64,000 nucleotides of DNA from Dyella flava (GTDB taxonomy: Bacteria > Pseudomonadota > Gammaproteobacteria > Xanthomonadales > Rhodanobacteraceae): assembly GCF_016904955.1 (NCBI RefSeq), contig NZ_JADIKE010000018.1, forward strand, positions 1 through 64,000, given 5' to 3'. Both the position numbers and the translations under genes were made by a program. Of this stretch, positions 17,333-26,175 are shown piece by piece. The notes below the pieces were generated by a model that was not told the origin of the DNA, ran no database searches, and worked only from the letters and a program-made list of their open reading frames with translations. How positions within the stretch are numbered: position 1 is the stretch's first letter; each line of letters starts with the position of its first letter.

Positions 17333-20014
17333 CTAGATCTTGCGGGTAAGGGACTGGATGGCGTCCAGCAATTCGGGATTTGTTACGTGCGATTTCACGA
17401 GAGCCGCCGCGACCCGGCCGGATTCGGCAATGGACAACTCGCTCGCGGAGAAAACCAGCACCGGTGGCCGGGGTACCAACTGCTCGATGAAGGGAATCAG
17501 ATCCCAGCCGGAACGGTCCGGCAGTGTGAGGTCGAGCACCACCAGATCGTACTGAGCGGTCGACAGCAATACGGTGGCTTCCTGGAATGTGGCCGCGCTG
17601 GAGAAGTCGGCGATATCTGTGCAGAGCGACGCGACAATCTGACGAAGGTCAGAATCGTCTTCGACATGCAGCACGCGGCTCTTCCCATCGGCTTTGCCGG
17701 TGATGCCGGCACGAACGGCATGGAGCAAGCGCCCTTGGTCGATCGGTTTGGAAATCCAGTCGACCACGCCAAGGCCGTCTCCCTCGTAGGCGCGGGGGGA
17801 GCTGCGTAGATGGCCGGACACTACCACGACACAAAGATCCTCCAGCGCAGGGTTGCTTCGCATCTCGTGCAGAAACGCCCTGCCGTCGAGGCCAGGCATC
17901 TGGATGTCCAGCGTCATGGCTGCAAATTTTTCTTCGGCCAGCAATTGTCGGACCGTGGCGCCGTCATAGGCGGTGATCGCCTCATAGCCAGCTTGCTCGA
18001 GCATCATGCAGAGCAAGGTGGATACGTCGTGATCGTCTTCGCAGACGAGGACTTTTTGACGGTGCGACACCAGCGTGGGAAGCTCGGGAAGGGAGGCCGG
18101 AATGGTCTCGGTCCACTCAGGCAAATCAAAATGGAAGGTTGTGCCGGTTCCTTCCTCGGTGTCGAATCCGATACTGCCGCCCATGGCTTCCATGATGGCT
18201 TTCGAAATAGACAATCCAAGGCCGGTGCCACCCTTCGGGCGAGTGTCGGAGGAGTCGGCCTGGGAGAACTTTTCGAATACCTTGTGCCGGAACGATTCGG
18301 GAATGCCAGGCCCCCTGTCGCTCACTGCTACGCGGATCAGGTCACCGTGACGTGTGATCTGCAGATCCACGCTGGCGCCCTTGGGGGAGAACTTCGCGGC
18401 GTTGCCCATCAGGTTGGTCATGACCTGCATCAGGCGATCTGCATCGACCAGGACCCAGGTGCCGGGCATGGAGGCCGTTAGCCTGAACGTGACGCCAAGC
18501 TGCTCCGCATACGCCCGATTGACGGCCATGGCCTGCTCGACCAGCGGCTGCAACTCGTGCGGCCTGAGGTCGAACTGCATGTGTCCTGCTTCGATCTTCT
18601 CAATGTCGAGAATGTCGTTGATGAGCCGTACCAGCCGCTCGCTGTTCTTGCTGGCCATGTCGACCAGCGTCTTCGTCTGGCCAGAAAGTGCGCCGCCGAC
18701 GCCTCCCGCAAGCAGGCCGAGAGAGCCCATGATGGACGTTAGCGGCGTTCGCAATTCGTGGCTTACGGTAGAAATGAATTCGTTCTTCATGCGTTCCACT
18801 TGCTTGCGTTCGCTGATGTCCTCCAGCGTGCCTACGTAACCCAGAAGCTGTTCGCCGTTGCGCATGGCAGCGGCTTTGCAAGTTACCCACGTGGTCGAAC
18901 CGTCGTGACGAAGCAAATGACAGTCGACGGTAAGGTTGCCGTTGCTTTTCAGCATCTCGTTCCACGCGGACAGCACGTGCTCCTGATCGCCAGGGTGAAT
19001 GCCGAAATTCCACGGCTTGCCATGTATTTCCTCGTCGGAATAGCCGGTTATCTCCTGGTACATCTGATTGACGTGCAGGCACAATCCATTCGCGTCCGTG
19101 ACGAAGGTGCCCAGTGGAGACGCTTCGTTCATGGCCGAAAAGCGCGCCGTGCTCTCAATCAGATCGGCTTGAACTCGCTGTCGTTCGTTGATTTCTTCGG
19201 CAAGCCCGCGGGCATAGCGGCGTTGTTTGCCAAGCACCAGGCCGATGGCGGCGAGGCCTGAAACAGCCACCAGCGACAGTGAGCCGAACGCTTGCTGCAG
19301 CGATTGGCGCGACGCGGTGGCAAGCGAAGTAACGGGGCGAATGACTTCGAGTACGCCGCGCACGTCGCCCACCTTCCAATCTTTCTTTGGGCTGTCCGGG
19401 CGGGAATTGTGGCAACCGATGCACTGCGGCAACATGCGGTCGGCCACGGCGTATCGAAACACGTACTGGCCTTGATACATGTCAAAGCGACCCAGTGGCT
19501 TGTCTGGATTCTTTCGCAGTGAACTGAGCGCCTCGCGTTCGAAATCATCGTGGGGGCCGCCGTTCTTGCGCCACGGGAAGGGATAGTCGCTGTAAAGGCG
19601 GACCTTCAAGCCTGTGCCGTTCTGGCCGAGTTGCTGGCCAAGCTCGATCGTAAACGTGGCGGGCAGGGGAATGGCGGCGTCTTTGTTGAAATAATCGGGC
19701 GTCACTTCGATGCCGTGGCCGCGCACGCGTTCCACTACATCGGAGGTGTAGAGCGCGCGCATTTCCGACATCGTGCGGGCCTGAAGCTGCGCCCCCTGCT
19801 CGGCCAGGGTTGCGACCAGCCTTTCCTGCAGATGGCTCATGTACCAGAACGTCACTCCGGTAGCGGTGACTACCAGCACGATCAATACCAGCACGATATG
19901 TTCGAAGACGAATCGCGTGATGGCATTGCTTGCGGCGGACAGATAGTGCGTTACTGCGTTCAATTTGCCCTCCTCGGTGGAAGGAAAACCGTCAGCCTGA
20001 CTGCTCGTCTGCAA
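17333..20014 (-). CDS. Hybrid histidine kinase with periplasmic c-heme-type (Tll0287/DUF3365) sensor
   Basis: 893 residues. TM1 at 39-60 and TM2 at about 246-262 enclose a periplasmic domain ending in MLPQCIGCHNSRP, where C198, C201 and H202 form a CxxCH heme-attachment motif; the surrounding WKVGDVRGVLEVIRP is typical of DUF3365. A PAS domain (288-400), HisKA with H419 (STVSHELRTPL), HATPase with N538 and DRGPGIP, and two receivers (D703, D828) follow. It probably senses redox state or a gas ligand through the heme (inference) and passes phosphate to the two downstream regulators, ending in cyclic-di-GMP output. Confidence 0.93.
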   Translation of the reverse strand: MQTSSQADGFPSTEEGKLNAVTHYLSAASNAITRFVFEHIVLVLIVLVVTATGVTFWYMSHLQERLVATLAEQGAQLQARTMSEMRALYTSDVVERVRGHGIEVTPDYFNKDAAIPLPATFTIELGQQLGQNGTGLKVRLYSDYPFPWRKNGGPHDDFEREALSSLRKNPDKPLGRFDMYQGQYVFRYAVADRMLPQCIGCHNSRPDSPKKDWKVGDVRGVLEVIRPVTSLATASRQSLQQAFGSLSLVAVSGLAAIGLVLGKQRRYARGLAEEINERQRVQADLIESTARFSAMNEASPLGTFVTDANGLCLHVNQMYQEITGYSDEEIHGKPWNFGIHPGDQEHVLSAWNEMLKSNGNLTVDCHLLRHDGSTTWVTCKAAAMRNGEQLLGYVGTLEDISERKQVERMKNEFISTVSHELRTPLTSIMGSLGLLAGGVGGALSGQTKTLVDMASKNSERLVRLINDILDIEKIEAGHMQFDLRPHELQPLVEQAMAVNRAYAEQLGVTFRLTASMPGTWVLVDADRLMQVMTNLMGNAAKFSPKGASVDLQITRHGDLIRVAVSDRGPGIPESFRHKVFEKFSQADSSDTRPKGGTGLGLSISKAIMEAMGGSIGFDTEEGTGTTFHFDLPEWTETIPASLPELPTLVSHRQKVLVCEDDHDVSTLLCMMLEQAGYEAITAYDGATVRQLLAEEKFAAMTLDIQMPGLDGRAFLHEMRSNPALEDLCVVVVSGHLRSSPRAYEGDGLGVVDWISKPIDQGRLLHAVRAGITGKADGKSRVLHVEDDSDLRQIVASLCTDIADFSSAATFQEATVLLSTAQYDLVVLDLTLPDRSGWDLIPFIEQLVPRPPVLVFSASELSIAESGRVAAALVKSHVTNPELLDAIQSLTRKI

Positions 20015-20419
20015 TGATTCCGTCGCCTGGAAACCCAGGCCTAACGCACCGCCGGCGAACTTGTCGCCGCCTCAATGTGCTGCCTCGTGTGAGGTTGACC
20101 CGTTCTAATGGCGCCCCCTGCGGTGCGCTTTTCTTGCATGGTTCAGGTGTAATTCGCGTGAAGGGTATTCATCGTTTTGGGGTATTAGTTGCGATATCTC
20201 GCGGAAAACTTTCCGAATATCCGGAGTGCCTGCGGGTCCAGGGTACGGACACTATCGAGTTTTCCCAGCGCGGTCCGCCCTGGAGGCATACCCATATTTT
20301 GCGCAACACCAGCAAAGTTAGGAGGCCATCCAAGCCGACTGCGGCCTTCGCCGGAACGACGGGTGAAATGACGAGCGAAAAGAGTGTGGATGCCTCAGAG
20401 CCGGGCGGCTACCCGCCAT
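20015..20419. other. Intergenic region upstream of the kinase operon
   Basis: No credible gene: the plus-strand frame from 19930 has random composition. The region must contain the promoter of the three-gene signalling operon. I see no clear repeat, operator or terminator. The boundary at 20420 is the stop codon of the DUF155 gene, where the direct-repeat similarity with 15143 also ends. Confidence 0.5.
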
Positions 20420-21547
20420 CTAGATCCGCAAGACCGCGATAACGATCTCCACCACGATCAGCACGATAATAGCCATTTCAAGCAGCTCGGCGCGCTTGCC
20501 GGAGGCTTCTTCATAAAGCGCCGCATAAGTGTCGCGGATGATCGAGAGTTTGCGATCCACTGCCGCACTGACGTGGCGCACGCGGAACAGGTCCAGGGCT
20601 GATGTGTAAACGCGCGCAAGGTAGACGTCTTCGGTTACCTGCAGGGCGTTATCGACTTTTTCGGTGATTTCGGTGACTTCCGCCACCAGCGTATAGAGCT
20701 TGCGCGCCAGATCGGCGAAGTGGCGCGCCGCGAGTGGATTGCCGGCGTGGTGAGCAGCTTCCACCATGTCGTACATGCGCGGTAGCTCGGCGTCGAGTAC
20801 TTCGTCGTAGAAGCGCATTTCCAGCAACTGGGCGTTGGCGACTTCCAGAATATCCACTACGTCGGAATCGCTGCGCGGTTCGTAGATAAAGGCGCGATCC
20901 CAGGTGAGCACCACCAGATCGTCGGCGTAGTAGGAGAAGCGCTGTTGCAACAAATCCCGGCGCGCTTGTTCGGATAACGACCGCTGTTCGCCGGATAGCA
21001 AGGGAACGAGATCGATACGTTCGTGCATCGTGCTTACGGGCACGGGTTCGTCGAAGGCGTGCACGATGCCGAGTAGGTAGTCCTCATGCAGCGAGGCAGG
21101 GCTTGGTCGTGTCAATGCGGGCCGTAATACCCCGCGCACGTGTTCCAGCAGTTCCGTCCAGATGGGGCTGTCTGCACTGGGGCCCAACAGCGCATCAACC
21201 GCGTTGACCAATTGGCTGTAAGTGGCCCAGTTGCAGGACGTCACAGGCACCAGCACGGAAAACGCCGCCGCGCCGAAGTCATACAGGCGCACGGTGACAT
21301 AGGCGCGGTAGGTCTGCCCGAGCAAGGACAGCTCCAGCATATCCAACGTAAGTCGCACGGGCGGCACACCGAAGGCCACCGCCTTGGGTGGTGTACTGCT
21401 GAGTTTGCTGCGCACGCTGGCGGGACGGCTTTGCTCCGCCCACAGCGTTTCAACGTTGGCCAGGTCGATGGCGTCGGCGATATCGACAAGATGCATGGCA
21501 ATCACGACAGCCGACTGGACTGTGGGTTGCTCGTACGGCATGAACAT
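20420..21547 (-). CDS. DUF155 (RMND1/Sif2-like) membrane-anchored protein
   Basis: 375 residues. DUF155 features: acidic alpha/beta N-terminal domain, then VVLTWDRAFIYEPRSDSDVVDILEVANAQLLEMRFYDEVLD, a long helical part, and a single C-terminal transmembrane helix (LLEMAIIVLIVVEIVIAVLRI). Mitochondrial relatives anchor ribosomes near mRNA sites; the bacterial role is unknown. The last 36 codons are duplicated, with about 90% identity, at 15143-15238. The gene is intact and lies upstream of the kinase operon on the same strand, separated by 405 bp. Confidence 0.8.
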   Translation of the reverse strand: MFMPYEQPTVQSAVVIAMHLVDIADAIDLANVETLWAEQSRPASVRSKLSSTPPKAVAFGVPPVRLTLDMLELSLLGQTYRAYVTVRLYDFGAAAFSVLVPVTSCNWATYSQLVNAVDALLGPSADSPIWTELLEHVRGVLRPALTRPSPASLHEDYLLGIVHAFDEPVPVSTMHERIDLVPLLSGEQRSLSEQARRDLLQQRFSYYADDLVVLTWDRAFIYEPRSDSDVVDILEVANAQLLEMRFYDEVLDAELPRMYDMVEAAHHAGNPLAARHFADLARKLYTLVAEVTEITEKVDNALQVTEDVYLARVYTSALDLFRVRHVSAAVDRKLSIIRDTYAALYEEASGKRAELLEMAIIVLIVVEIVIAVLRI

Positions 21548-21653
21548 AGCGCCTGTGGCGAATACTCAATGAGCTACGGGAGCGAGATAGCCTGGTGCTT
21601 CTCGCTTCACGGCGCTCATTAGATCATAGCGATATGTTTTTTGCTGGTCGGCA

Positions 21654-23090
21654 CTACGCGTTAGCTGCTGTGGAGCGTTGCGCAAGCACTTCATCCATGG
21701 AACGGGGCAGCCGCAGCGCGGCGGTGGCGGTGGCTGCGTGCAATACGCACAGCAGCACGAAGGTCCAGGCGTAGGGCGTAAGCGATAGCTGATGTGTTTG
21801 TTGGGTAGCCAGGCTCCAGCCAAGAAACGTGGCGCAAAGCGTGGTGAAGGTCGGGCCGCCCAGGCGCTGCACGATATTGAGAGAAGTACTCGCCATCGGC
21901 AGTTCTTTCTTGCTGACGGACGCATAAGCGGCGGATATCGACGGGATACCCACCGCGCTTTGGCCGGCGCCGCGAATAAATAGTGCAATGGACAGCACGA
22001 TCAGATTGAGCGAATGATCCGCCAGATAAAGAAAGGGCAGGGTGCCGAGCAGTGCCAACGATGCACCGCCCGCAGCAATATGGCGAATGCCGAATCGCCG
22101 GGTCAGCGCGCCCATGGACGGATAGGTGCACAGCATGCCCAGGCCCAGCGGCGCCAATAGCCAGCCCATTTCACTCGGCGAACGGCCGCAGGCCTGGATC
22201 AGGTAGATGGGAATCAGCATTTGCCCGGCGAATAGCGCGCCGTTGGACAGGAACTGGGTAACGGCAGCGGCGGGAAATACCTTGCCTTGGAACAGCTGAA
22301 GATCGACCAGCGCATGATCGCCCTTGCGCTTGGCGTTCCATAAAAACAGCGTAAGCAACATCGCGGAAACCAGCACAGCCAGCTGTCCCAGGTGATCGCC
22401 GATACGGTCGGCGCCGTAAAGAAAGATCACCAGACTGGGCGATAGCAAAGCTAGTCCGATCCAGTCCAATTGCCGCGGCCGGGTGTGTTCGCGATCGTCA
22501 GGCAGAAACACGGCGGCCAGAACCAACGCCAATACGCCGAATGGAAGATTGACCAGGAACAACCAGCGCCACGAACCGTATTGCAGAATCAGACCGGCTG
22601 CGACCGGTCCCAGAATCGGCGCCAACAGCACCGGCACGGCCGAATAACCGACGATACGCGCCATGTGCCTGCCTGCGGCGCGCGCCATCATCATTTGCGC
22701 CATCGGCGCCAGCAATCCGCCGCTGATGCCCTGGATGACGCGAAATGCAATCAGGGAATGCGCCGACCATGCCAGCCCGCACAAGGCGGACGAAAGCGTG
22801 AACGCGACAAAGCACCATAGATAAACCGCTTTGGCGCCCATGCGGTCCACCAGCCAGCCGCTCATCGGCAGTGCCAGTGTCAACGCCAGCAAGTAACCAC
22901 TGGTGACCCATTGAATGGTCGACAGGCCGGTGTGCAAATCCGTGGCGAGATTGGAAAGCGAGACGTTGGCGATGGTTGCGTCCAACTGAGCGAGAAACGC
23001 GCCAAGCACCGCTACCGCCGTGATTTTCCAGATCAAGGGATCGAGCTGGTTGGCGGCATCTAACCCATCGGACTTGGCTTTGACATGCAT
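21654..23090 (-). CDS. DHA2-family (EmrB/QacA-like) MFS multidrug exporter
   Basis: About 478 residues with 14 predicted transmembrane segments. Family marks are LAQLDATIANVSLSNLATDL in TM1, WVTSGYLLALTLALPMSGWLVDRMGAK (motif A) and GPVAAGLILQYGSWRWLFLVNLPFGVLAL (motif C region). It should export toxic compounds using the proton gradient. ATG 23090 is preferred over 23132, because the longer form overlaps the upstream gene. It is third in a marR-small membrane protein-exporter operon, 7 bp after the preceding gene. Confidence 0.88.
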   Translation of the reverse strand: MHVKAKSDGLDAANQLDPLIWKITAVAVLGAFLAQLDATIANVSLSNLATDLHTGLSTIQWVTSGYLLALTLALPMSGWLVDRMGAKAVYLWCFVAFTLSSALCGLAWSAHSLIAFRVIQGISGGLLAPMAQMMMARAAGRHMARIVGYSAVPVLLAPILGPVAAGLILQYGSWRWLFLVNLPFGVLALVLAAVFLPDDREHTRPRQLDWIGLALLSPSLVIFLYGADRIGDHLGQLAVLVSAMLLTLFLWNAKRKGDHALVDLQLFQGKVFPAAAVTQFLSNGALFAGQMLIPIYLIQACGRSPSEMGWLLAPLGLGMLCTYPSMGALTRRFGIRHIAAGGASLALLGTLPFLYLADHSLNLIVLSIALFIRGAGQSAVGIPSISAAYASVSKKELPMASTSLNIVQRLGGPTFTTLCATFLGWSLATQQTHQLSLTPYAWTFVLLCVLHAATATAALRLPRSMDEVLAQRSTAANA

Positions 23091-23097
23091 GCCCGGC

Positions 23098-23424
23098 TTA
23101 GCCCTGAAGATTGCCGCCGTTGAAGCGGCCAAATCGTTTTGACAGCGGCAGGCTCAGCAACAAGGCGCCCAGCCCCAGCGCGATCGCCGATTCCGCGCTG
23201 CGCAGATCGAAGTTGCCGACGCGCAGGATCAGCAGATACGCGGCCACCAGATTGATGAAACCCCAGATCACGTTGAGCGATGACGACGACAGCCCCTCAC
23301 CGGGCGGATGCGCGAAGGGCGTCTGGAAAGCGCGTCCCATCAGACCGCTGACGACATGCGGAACGGCGTTGGCCAGAAAAGCGCCGCCGAAGAAATACGA
23401 AACATCCTGAAGCCAAGCCACCAT
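23098..23424 (-). CDS. Small membrane protein in the MarR operon
   Basis: 108 residues from the ATG at 23424, which follows GGGGAAA. Three hydrophobic segments (VSYFFGGAFLANAVPHVVSGLMG; SLNVIWGFINLVAAYLLIL; AIALGLGALLLSLPL) and the motif ANAVPHVVSG...FQTPFAHPPG mark a family of small membrane proteins that I know only as conserved hypothetical. It sits between marR and the exporter gene and is probably co-transcribed. The open frame extends to 23553 but the added part overlaps marR. Confidence 0.75.
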   Translation of the reverse strand: MVAWLQDVSYFFGGAFLANAVPHVVSGLMGRAFQTPFAHPPGEGLSSSSLNVIWGFINLVAAYLLILRVGNFDLRSAESAIALGLGALLLSLPLSKRFGRFNGGNLQG

Positions 23425-23459
23425 GGTGTTTCCCCTTTGGATGGATGTGGGTGCGTACG

Positions 23460-23903
23460 TTACGGTTTGCTGAGGCGCTTGATCAGCGGAATCGCCGCGA
23501 TCAGGGTTTGCAGTTCGTTGGAATCCAGCTTCGCCATCTCGGCCGTCAGCCATTCGCGCTTGGCGATGCCACGCTTTTTCCGCATGTCGATGCCGGCGAC
23601 GGTCAGTGCAAAAAGAATCTGTCGCCCGTCGGTGGGGTGGGGTTGCCGCTGCACCAGTCCTTCCTGTTCCAGGCCGGCCAGGATGGTGCCCATCGATTGC
23701 GGCTTCATGGATTCGGCGCGTGCCAGATCCGCGGTAGTCATCGCGCCGAGTTGATCCAGGCGCGCCAACACGCTTAATTGCGAGAGACCGAGTTCGGTGG
23801 GGTTGGCTTCCGAACGCACGCGGCGTAGCAGCTGGCCGATCGCTACGGTCAGGTCACTGACGGCAGTTTCCAGGGCGGGAAGGGATGCGGGGGCTTTGTT
23901 CAC
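23460..23903 (-). CDS. MarR-family transcriptional regulator
   Basis: 147 residues starting at a GTG (23903) with AGGA 6 nt upstream. The winged helix is clear: LGLSQLSVLARLDQLGAMTTADLARAESMKPQSMGTILAGLEQEGLVQRQPHPTDGRQILFALT, where the DGR wing is typical. It should repress the operon it heads (small membrane protein and DHA2 exporter) and release DNA on binding a phenolic or drug-like ligand. A perfect 22-bp palindrome 22 bp upstream of its start is the likely operator. Confidence 0.9.
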   Translation of the reverse strand: MNKAPASLPALETAVSDLTVAIGQLLRRVRSEANPTELGLSQLSVLARLDQLGAMTTADLARAESMKPQSMGTILAGLEQEGLVQRQPHPTDGRQILFALTVAGIDMRKKRGIAKREWLTAEMAKLDSNELQTLIAAIPLIKRLSKP

Positions 23904-23924
23904 GTGGGCATCCTATAGATTAGA

Positions 23925-23946
23925 AGTTTAACTTGCAAGTTAAACT
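23925..23946. promoter_or_regulatory. Perfect 22-bp palindrome, probable MarR operator
   Basis: The halves AGTTTAACTTG and CAAGTTAAACT are exact inverted copies with no spacer. Length and TTnAACTTGCAAGTTnAA form fit MarR-family operators. It lies between the marR start (23903) and the divergent acetyltransferase gene (24034), so binding could affect both. Confidence 0.85.
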
Positions 23947-24033
23947 GTCAAAAGTGCTATGCCAATCGGCCGGTGAAGCGCCCGTTGGTGATGTGCTAGA
24001 AAAAACACACCCCACCACAGCACGAGTTCCCGT

Positions 24034-24510
24034 ATGGCTACGGCAGATATTCGCCACGCGGAATTTCCGCGCGACACAGGCGAGGTGCGCGCACTTTTTC
24101 AGGAATACGCCGATGGTCTGGGCGTCGATCTGGGCTTTCAGGGTTTCGATGCCGAGGTGGCCGAGCTGCCGGGCAAATATGCCGCTCCCGGCGGTCGTCT
24201 GTTGCTGGCATGGCACGGTGACGAAGCGGTGGGTTGCATCGCCATGCGGCGTATCGATGGCGAGTTGTGCGAGATGAAACGTTTGTACGTGCGTCCACAG
24301 GCGCGTGGTGAATCGTTAGGCCGAAGGCTGGTGGAGCGTCTTTGCGACGAAGCACGCCGCGCCGGTTATGCGCGCATTTGCCTGGATACCCTCGCCTCGA
24401 TGGCGTCAGCGCAGCGGTTGTACGAGTCGATGGGTTTCAAATCCACCGATCCGTATGTGTACAACCCGCTGCCGGGTACCAGGTTCCTGTCGTTGGATCT
24501 TGCGGAATGA
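24034..24510 (+). CDS. GNAT-family N-acetyltransferase
   Basis: 158 residues. The acetyl-CoA binding region is MKRLYVRPQARGESLGRRLVERLCDEARRAGYARICLDTL, with the R/Q-x-x-G-x-G/A signature present as RPQARGESLG. The C-terminal YESMGFKSTDPYVYNPLPG is typical of GNATs acting on small amines or amino acids. It is divergent from the marR operon and may share its operator. The substrate is unknown. Confidence 0.88.
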   Translation: MATADIRHAEFPRDTGEVRALFQEYADGLGVDLGFQGFDAEVAELPGKYAAPGGRLLLAWHGDEAVGCIAMRRIDGELCEMKRLYVRPQARGESLGRRLVERLCDEARRAGYARICLDTLASMASAQRLYESMGFKSTDPYVYNPLPGTRFLSLDLAE

Positions 24511-24727
24511 CAGATGGGTGGGGTCGCCGGTGAATTTTTTGCACCGGCTGAGCATCGAGGTAGGGATTCGCCTGCCGATTCCGTCTTAGCTAGGGAGTAT
24601 TGCTGGAGCCGCCAAGACTCCATGCTCGTCTGCTGGCGGTTTACCGGGACTATTCTTTTGCTGATGGAACCCCGGACAGGGAAGTCTTTTTTTAATGAGG
24701 GATTCGGGCTTCGATGACTCACTGCAC

Positions 24728-24757
24728 GATCGGAGTGCGCTGACCGGCACTCCGATC
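24728..24757. terminator. Hairpin between convergent genes
   Basis: GATCGGAGTGC (24728-24738) pairs perfectly with GCACTCCGATC (24747-24757) around an 8-nt loop. It lies 16 bp from the stop of the minus-strand gene at 24774 and downstream of the acetyltransferase. There is no long T run, so termination efficiency is uncertain. Confidence 0.55.
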
Positions 24758-24773
24758 ACCATGCCTCAGTGCA

Positions 24774-25082
24774 TTACTCGGCTTCTTCGACTTCTTCCGC
24801 GCCTTCGGCCGTAATCTCGATGACGTCCTCATCGGCAAAGCCTTCGCGCACGATCAGCAGCGCGTTCGGGTTGGTGTAGCAGAAGATGGGCGCGATATCG
24901 TCGGCATAGCCATAGGTTTTGCACACGTCCAGCCATTTGGCGTGGATCTGCTGCCATTCGGGATTGCCGATCTGATCAACGCCGAACCACATGCTGATGC
25001 GATCCCAGCGCACGTTTGCCGAGCCGTTGAGGAAGATGGATTCGATGAACTGCGCAAATTCGATCTCGTGGTGACGCTGCAT
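24774..25082 (-). CDS. Hypothetical acidic protein, 102 aa
   Basis: A soluble protein with a good AAGGAA site before the ATG at 25082. The body (HHEIEFAQFIESIFLNGSANVRWDRISMWFGVDQIGNPEWQQIHAKWLDVCKTYGYADDIAPIF) is a compact, tryptophan-rich domain, and the last 15 residues are almost all Glu/Ala. I do not recognise the family. The MITE-like element begins 43 bp upstream of its start and so probably carries or replaces its promoter region. Confidence 0.65.
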   Translation of the reverse strand: MQRHHEIEFAQFIESIFLNGSANVRWDRISMWFGVDQIGNPEWQQIHAKWLDVCKTYGYADDIAPIFCYTNPNALLIVREGFADEDVIEITAEGAEEVEEAE

Positions 25083-25124
25083 AAGCTGTTCCTTGGGGGG
25101 ATGGGGGAGGCAAAGCTGGCGATT

Positions 25125-25395
25125 TTAGGGCCTGTTCGCACTATTTGCGTAGCCCGCGTTGCCGTGGAGTAGCCGTCAGGTGGTAGTGCGTGGCACCGGC
25201 TTGGCTGGCTGCCAAGTCAAGCCGCGCGCTGCCGCATGGCGGCTACTCCACGGCAACCCGAAGGGCCGGGTCTGTTTGCCCACCATCCGGCGTCATCGCT
25301 CAGTCGTGTACCGACGTACACTCCCTCGCTCTTCCTTGGCTGACGCGCAAACAGCTCCCGGCGCGGGCCACGCAAATAGTGCGAACAGGCCCTAA
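25125..25395. mobile_element. MITE-like element with three nested stems (element 2)
   Basis: The outer inverted repeats are 25125-25150 (TTAGGGCCTGTTCGCACTAT then TTGCGT) and 25370-25395, perfect over 26 bp and 33/34 when extended. Stem B is a perfect 17 bp (25159-25175 with 25240-25256, CCGTGGAGTAGCC core). Stem A is CTGTTTGC/GCAAACAG (25272-25279, 25347-25354), flanked by CCGGG/CCCGG, and encloses a GTGTAC-CGAC-GTACAC hairpin (25306-25321). There is no coding capacity. Flipped, the order of stems equals that of the element at 41945. TA lies at both ends, which could be a target duplication. Confidence 0.75.
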
Positions 25396-25437
25396 GCGCT
25401 TATGCGGCGCTGTCGTGTCTTGATGAAGTGCCTGGGA

Positions 25438-26130
25438 TCAAGCCCGCCAGTGCTCCAGCAGGATGCGCGTCTGCTCCAGCACCGCTGACTTGATCAGCTC
25501 AGCTTTGGCGTCGTCGATTTCCTTCCACTTCAACATCTCCAGGCACGCGCCCGGCGGGTAATAGAAGGCCAGCACCTGGCCTTTCAGCGTGAGCAGCCGG
25601 ATCCGTGTGATCGAGTCGTTGGGGCTGGTGCCCATGATGCTGGCGAGCAGCGCAAGCAGCAGTTTGTTGATCGGCTGCTTCATCTGCCGATGCAGCAAGG
25701 TGGAAGCGATGTTGGGGGCTTCGCCGGCCAGCTCACGGCCAATGAAGCGCGATCGGGAAACGTGCGCCGGCGTCAGCACCATGTCCAGCGTGAGGCTCTG
25801 GAAGCTGAGGTAGGTGTCGATCAGGCTTTCGGCCCCGGCGCCGTTCTTCAAATCAGCGCTGGCCTTGCGCATGGCCGGCGCGTAGCGGGTCTTGAGGTCG
25901 TTGGTGAGGTATTCGGCGCAGGCTTTGTAAAGCCCTTCCTTGTTTTCGAAGTAGTACTGCAGCGCCGGCGCGTTGACACCGGCCGCGGTGGCGATATCGC
26001 GCGTGGAGGCGCGGTCGAAGCCATGCTCGCCAAATCGTTGAATGGCGGCGTCGATGATGCGCTGGCGTGTTTCGTCGCCGCGGGCATATCCGCCGGCCGC
26101 CGGACGGCGCGGGCGCTTGGTTTCAGTCAT
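25438..26130 (-). CDS. TetR-family regulator (DUF1956/CerR-like)
   Basis: About 230 residues from the ATG at 26130. The N-terminal helix-turn-helix is textbook: RIIDAAIQRFGEHGFDRASTRDIATAAGVNAPALQYYFENKEGLYKACAEYL. The ligand domain (residues 75-230, with LRTxGxx-like LLALLASIMGTSPNDSITRIRLLTLKGQVLAFY) resembles the CecR/YbiH group. It is divergent from the HlyD-EmrB-outer membrane factor operon; two palindromes between the genes are the likely operators. An ATG at 26166 is possible but would place coding over the first operator. Confidence 0.9.
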   Translation of the reverse strand: MTETKRPRRPAAGGYARGDETRQRIIDAAIQRFGEHGFDRASTRDIATAAGVNAPALQYYFENKEGLYKACAEYLTNDLKTRYAPAMRKASADLKNGAGAESLIDTYLSFQSLTLDMVLTPAHVSRSRFIGRELAGEAPNIASTLLHRQMKQPINKLLLALLASIMGTSPNDSITRIRLLTLKGQVLAFYYPPGACLEMLKWKEIDDAKAELIKSAVLEQTRILLEHWRA

Positions 26131-26175
26131 GCGTGAGTCTCCATGCGTACCCCACCAAGATAGCATTTGACAAAA

